Assembly (NCBI GenBank): GCA_964529415.1
Contig: CAZGWD010000005.1
Coordinates: forward strand, 62,001-126,000
From: CAYMPH01 sp964529415
Lineage (GTDB): Bacteria > Spirochaetota > UBA4802 > UBA5550
Reading direction: 5' to 3'
Length of the DNA stretch: 64,000 nt
Shown here: positions 60,486-64,000 of the stretch, one piece after another
How the letters are laid out: each line of letters starts with the position of its first letter
How positions within the stretch are numbered: position 1 is the stretch's first letter
Translations under genes and position numbers: made by a program
The notes under the pieces: generated by a model
Told to the model about the DNA's origin: nothing
Database searches by the model: none
Seen by the model: the letters and a program-made list of their open reading frames with translations, nothing else

Positions 60486-62159
60486 TTACTTCTTCTGATT
60501 TTTTTTAAGCTCAACATCAAGTTCAAATGTCATGTATGAACCTTTTTTACGTCCGATTAAATTAAGCCCATGAATCATATTTAATACGTTAGAATATTTC
60601 GAGGACATTTTATTCAGCATAACTTTTGCTTTATCAACAAAATTTGGATTAACATCTGTATAAAGAAACACATCCCCGGAAATATTATCAGATAGTTCTG
60701 ACGCGGCTCCGCTGCCGAGCATCTGGGCTTTAAGAGCTGCTTCAACAAGTTTCTCATCATTTACCACAAATATTCCCTTGTCTGTAGAGAAAAATATAAT
60801 ATTTTTATTTTTCCCTTCGCCCATTGATATAATGGAAACGTTTACACCTGAAATGTTTTTCTTAATTAGTTTTTCACCAATTCCCTTTGACAGGTTGGCA
60901 TTAAGCTTCTCAAGAATAATCTTTGATGCAGCAGGAGTGTTCATTGGCAGAAATACAATTAATTTGCCCAGCTCTTCCTTATCATCGCTGATATCTGTTA
61001 TTACAAAATTAATAACTCCCTTGAAATTCGGAAGAAAGTCTGCTGCAAAGTCTACACCGAGATTTTTCCTGAATTCCTTTTTTGCATCATTGTAGATTTT
61101 GCATATTTCAGTATTTCCCTGACAGTATTTTTCAACTGCATTTAAATCCATTGAAAGATATGAGTATGTTAAATAATCTTTTATATACAGAGCATCATTT
61201 TTCTTCCCTGTTGTAAACATGCTGATAAGTGTTCCTGCACCTGCATCAGAACTGTTTAGATTTGCACCAGCTGAAAGTTTAAAAACATTATCCTCAAAAC
61301 TTGCTCCGACTGATATATATTCAAAAGCATTCAGAATATCTTCACTGCTGTCTTTTAATCCGCCCGGTGTTTTCTTTTTTTTATTTCTTGCTGCAATTAC
61401 GTAATCGGCATTTATCAGTTCCGCAGATTCATTCACTCCGGCATTATCATCAGCTGCCGGGACCGGCCTTTTCTTAGGCCCGAGTATATCTGCAAGAAAT
61501 TCTTTCTTAATATACACATTGACATCATGCGACAGGCCTGCATTTAATTTATAATTGTTATAAACTGTATCTGAAGCTGTTGAATTATCAATTGATACAG
61601 ATGCATCCAGCGCTTTCATGACAAGCTCGCCTTTGGGCGCTAATATAAAATGCCCGCCGGTTGTTGATGCGAACATATCTTTTCTTATCTGAAAAATTTT
61701 CCATGATTTATAAGGAGTTACTACAGGATAAGCATCCAGCTCTCCTCCGGATTTCATTTTTTTTATTATTTCGGTAAATTTCAAAGGAAAAGCTTTCTCA
61801 TCATAAACAGGAAGAATTATAATGATATTTTCCTTGCTTTTCCTGTCTGCTGCGTAAAAAGCTATTGCCGCTTTTTTATTAATATCGATACCGTTATCTG
61901 ACAGCGACTCATAATCAAGCAGATCAATTCCGGTTTTATCCTTGAATTCATTTAAAGATTTCAAAATGGACAATTTTTCATCATTCAGATATCCGTTTAT
62001 AAATCTATTTGCTGCAATAATAGTCTTTTTAATCTCATTAGTCTGCGCGATAATTAGAGCATTTTTCGGCAGAATCGTTTCAATTGAATTCGGATTCTGC
62101 TGTGAGTTTACATTTATTGATAAAAGCACTCCTGCTAATATAAAAAGTATTTTTTTCAT
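60486..62159 (-). CDS. Exported hypothetical protein
   Basis: This 557-residue protein has a signal peptide (1-19, ending VNSQ) and a long extracytoplasmic part with repeated alpha/beta segments. Phrases such as ILPKNALIIAQTN, FAADFLPNFKGVINFVI and KNIIFFSTDKGIFVVNDEKLVEAAL resemble the DUF3352 style of secreted proteins, but the match is loose. No catalytic motif is seen. It is the first gene of the run that ends with the lipase. Confidence 0.72.
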   Translation of the reverse strand: MKKILFILAGVLLSINVNSQQNPNSIETILPKNALIIAQTNEIKKTIIAANRFINGYLNDEKLSILKSLNEFKDKTGIDLLDYESLSDNGIDINKKAAIAFYAADRKSKENIIIILPVYDEKAFPLKFTEIIKKMKSGGELDAYPVVTPYKSWKIFQIRKDMFASTTGGHFILAPKGELVMKALDASVSIDNSTASDTVYNNYKLNAGLSHDVNVYIKKEFLADILGPKKRPVPAADDNAGVNESAELINADYVIAARNKKKKTPGGLKDSSEDILNAFEYISVGASFEDNVFKLSAGANLNSSDAGAGTLISMFTTGKKNDALYIKDYLTYSYLSMDLNAVEKYCQGNTEICKIYNDAKKEFRKNLGVDFAADFLPNFKGVINFVITDISDDKEELGKLIVFLPMNTPAASKIILEKLNANLSKGIGEKLIKKNISGVNVSIISMGEGKNKNIIFFSTDKGIFVVNDEKLVEAALKAQMLGSGAASELSDNISGDVFLYTDVNPNFVDKAKVMLNKMSSKYSNVLNMIHGLNLIGRKKGSYMTFELDVELKKNQKK

Positions 62160-62347
62160 TTTAATCTCCAGAAATTTTTATTCTTACAAAGATACTCCTT
62201 TCAGTTAATAATATCAAGAAAAAATCGGACCAAATTAAATATTTCCTTATTAAGATTTTAATTAAGATAATACGTTATTTCCTTCTTTTAATTATTTGCT
62301 TGATTTATCTGCTAATATTATTTCAAGTGATTTCCTGTGATAATTCC

Positions 62348-64000
62348 ATGAAACTTGTTGATAAAAATAAAGAAACGAGCAGCTGCATTAAAAATGATAT
62401 TGAGCAGATCAGAAAGCTTTTTATCATGCCTGATTCACCTGACAAATTTCTCGAATTCGGCCATGAACTGCTCGATCTGATTCATAATTTTTTCAAGGAA
62501 AAAGGCGGCATTCACAATTCAATTTCTCTTGTGGATCTTGCTAAAATTTTTTCCGTAATCGACCTGCCGGATAATCCTAATCTATTAAAAAATGTTCTGT
62601 CTGAAATAAAATCAAAAATAATAACACACTCGGTAAAGGTGGGAAATCCCTATTATATCGGTCACATGACCAGCGCCATACCCTACTTCATGATTCTTCT
62701 TGAGATGATAATTGCAGCTTTAAACCAGAATCAGGTAAAAATTGAATCTGCAAAAGCATCAACCTTTGTAGAAAGAGAACTTATTTCATGGATGCACAGA
62801 TTATTTTATCAGAAAAAACCTGCTTTTTACAAACAGTTCATTCAAAACAGGGATGTTTCGCTCGGAAATGTCAGCTTTGACGGAACTATTGCGAATCTCA
62901 CTGCAATGCTTGTTGCAAGGAACAAGGCCTTTCCTGCATCAGAAAATTTCCAGGGAGTAGCTGAAGATGGAATATTTGAAGCTTTCAGGTATTATGGATA
63001 TGAACGCGCTGTAATCATTGTTTCAAAAAGAGGCCACTACTCATTTGAAAAAGTGGCGCGTGTTATAGGCATTGGTGCAAATAATTTAATCAAAATCCCG
63101 GTTGATAAAAATAATAAAATCAACATAAGCGAACTGAAGAAAGTCTGCGAAGATATTAAAAAAACCAACGAATCCGGCGGACCTAAAACAAAAATTATAT
63201 CAATAGTCGGAATTGCAGGAACAACTGAAACAGGAAATATTGATTATTTAAACGAAATAGGTAAAATCGCGAAGACGGCCGGGGCGCATTACCACGTGGA
63301 TGCATGCTGGGGCGGTGCTGTTCTTCTTGCTGATAAATACAAATATATGTTTGCAGGCATAGAAGAGGCGGACTCAATTTCAATTGATGCACATAAGCTT
63401 CTGTATTCACCTTCCGCAATGGGACTGGTTCTGTTCAAGGATGAAAAAGACCTGAATCACATGAAGCATTATTCAAATTATATAATACGCCAGGATTCGG
63501 TTGACCAGGGAAGATTCACCCTGGAGGGTTCAAGACCATTTTCCGCGCTGAAACCCTGGGCAACATTTAAAATTTTCGGCAAAGTCGGTTTCGAGCAGTT
63601 ATTTGAGCATGCATTCGGCCTTATGTCATCGCTGAGAGGACTTGTTGAAAGACACTGCAATTTCGAAAGCATGAATGAGCCTGAAATATTTATCTTCAAT
63701 TACAGATTCGCGCCCAAAGAGGTACTTTCAAAACTCAACCTGATCATGCGCCAGATTGAAGGATCTGAACCAGCCGATAAAGCTAAAGAAAAACTTATCG
63801 CCAGAGTTCTGGAAATAAACAAGGCATTAAATGAACTGAACATTGAACTTCACAAGGAAATCAGGGCTGAAGATAACAGTTTTGTTTCCAGGACAACAAT
63901 TGATTCTCCGAAATATTTTTATCAGGATATAGTCATCCTCAGGGCAGTTACAGTAAATCCCCTGACTACTGCTGAAGTACTGGAAGAAATTATTGAACAG
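62348..64000 (+). CDS. PLP-dependent decarboxylase, PanP-like (3' end outside window)
   Basis: The frame from ATG 62348 runs open to the right edge for 551 codons. It shows the group II decarboxylase layout: IGHMTSAIPYFM and ALNQNQVKIESAKAS as in PanP-type aspartate decarboxylases, DGTIANLTAML, HVDACWGGAVLL with the cofactor Asp, and SIDAHKLLYSP with the PLP lysine. PanP forms beta-alanine from aspartate for coenzyme A; glutamate or tyrosine decarboxylases are related alternatives. No clear ribosome site precedes the ATG. Confidence 0.86.
   Translation, partial: MKLVDKNKETSSCIKNDIEQIRKLFIMPDSPDKFLEFGHELLDLIHNFFKEKGGIHNSISLVDLAKIFSVIDLPDNPNLLKNVLSEIKSKIITHSVKVGNPYYIGHMTSAIPYFMILLEMIIAALNQNQVKIESAKASTFVERELISWMHRLFYQKKPAFYKQFIQNRDVSLGNVSFDGTIANLTAMLVARNKAFPASENFQGVAEDGIFEAFRYYGYERAVIIVSKRGHYSFEKVARVIGIGANNLIKIPVDKNNKINISELKKVCEDIKKTNESGGPKTKIISIVGIAGTTETGNIDYLNEIGKIAKTAGAHYHVDACWGGAVLLADKYKYMFAGIEEADSISIDAHKLLYSPSAMGLVLFKDEKDLNHMKHYSNYIIRQDSVDQGRFTLEGSRPFSALKPWATFKIFGKVGFEQLFEHAFGLMSSLRGLVERHCNFESMNEPEIFIFNYRFAPKEVLSKLNLIMRQIEGSEPADKAKEKLIARVLEINKALNELNIELHKEIRAEDNSFVSRTTIDSPKYFYQDIVILRAVTVNPLTTAEVLEEIIEQ

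Noticed and set aside
62226..62347. Possible upstream extension of the decarboxylase frame giving a lipoprotein-like signal ending ISC
   Set aside because: The frame is open and hydrophobic, but no ATG/GTG/TTG with a ribosome site exists at a suitable place, PanP enzymes are cytosolic, and the bases are simply AT-rich.
1..64000. CRISPR array, tRNA or rRNA, transposase, prophage genes
   Set aside because: No direct-repeat series, no tRNA-like cloverleaf in the gaps read, and no transposase or phage structural genes were found by eye.

Overview
The window comes from a low-G+C (roughly one third G+C), diderm and probably anaerobic bacterium. An outer membrane is shown by a bamA, ompH/skp-like and L,D-transpeptidase run, several predicted lipoproteins and a likely beta-barrel protein. 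Anaerobic traits are a 2-hydroxyacyl-CoA dehydratase-type Fe-S protein, a selenium/sulfur-handling cluster, a single-cluster ferredoxin and several radical SAM enzymes. A Spirochaetota-like or other deep-branching anaerobe fits, but nothing here fixes the phylum. No rRNA, tRNA, CRISPR array or complete insertion sequence was found.

Region 1 (1-8400, minus strand): the 5' part of a response-regulator/multi-PAS signalling protein runs off the left edge. It is followed by a sulfur/selenium trafficking cluster: an IscR-like Rrf2 regulator, an MnmA-type tRNA thiolase lacking one catalytic cysteine, a ThiF/HesA adenylyltransferase, a SufS-type cysteine desulfurase, a double-cubane-type reductase, YedF and a DUF3343 carrier. 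Region 2 (8400-13650, minus): a sulfur amino-acid operon cysK-metY-metI-metC. It is preceded by a palindromic operator and an unannotated 20-residue leader peptide ending in Cys-Cys-Ser-Cys, which suggests cysteine-responsive attenuation. This is the best candidate for an undescribed element.

Region 3 (13650-26700): a TMEM43-family membrane protein, a BNR/fibronectin-like anchored protein, an unrecognised two-gene operon with a LysM-like extracytoplasmic end, a triple-rhodanese lipoprotein, an HDOD/metallo-hydrolase pair with a PDZ lipoprotein, and exported proteins of unknown function. Two small ORFs (31 and 59 codons) lie between them. Region 4 (26870-35350, plus): an unknown tail-anchored protein, glnA and a Gfo/Idh/MocA oxidoreductase. 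Then comes a compact operon of a cyclic-nucleotide-domain/SLC13 permease, a membrane-anchored binding protein and a class III cyclase with the same type of sensor domain, apparently a sensing and transport module.

Region 5 (35350-50340, minus): riboflavin genes ribD-ribE, yajC-(unknown)-secD-secF, bamA-ompH-L,D-transpeptidase, a beta-barrel-like protein, metK-terminator, ferredoxin, secG, tpiA and gap. Region 6 (50580-64000): a B12-type radical SAM/TPR protein with a VanY-like peptidase and a receiver protein, a compact UvrD-like helicase, a relic of a signalling protein next to palindromic repeats, an FKBP lipoprotein, queH, a lipase/PlsB-like acyltransferase pair, a radical SAM protein, and a PanP-like PLP decarboxylase cut by the right edge.

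Start codons were reassigned where ribosome binding sites and neighbours decided them: 3111, 8592, 10921, 12254, 14977, 22106, 40643, 41022, 44908 and 48296 genes.
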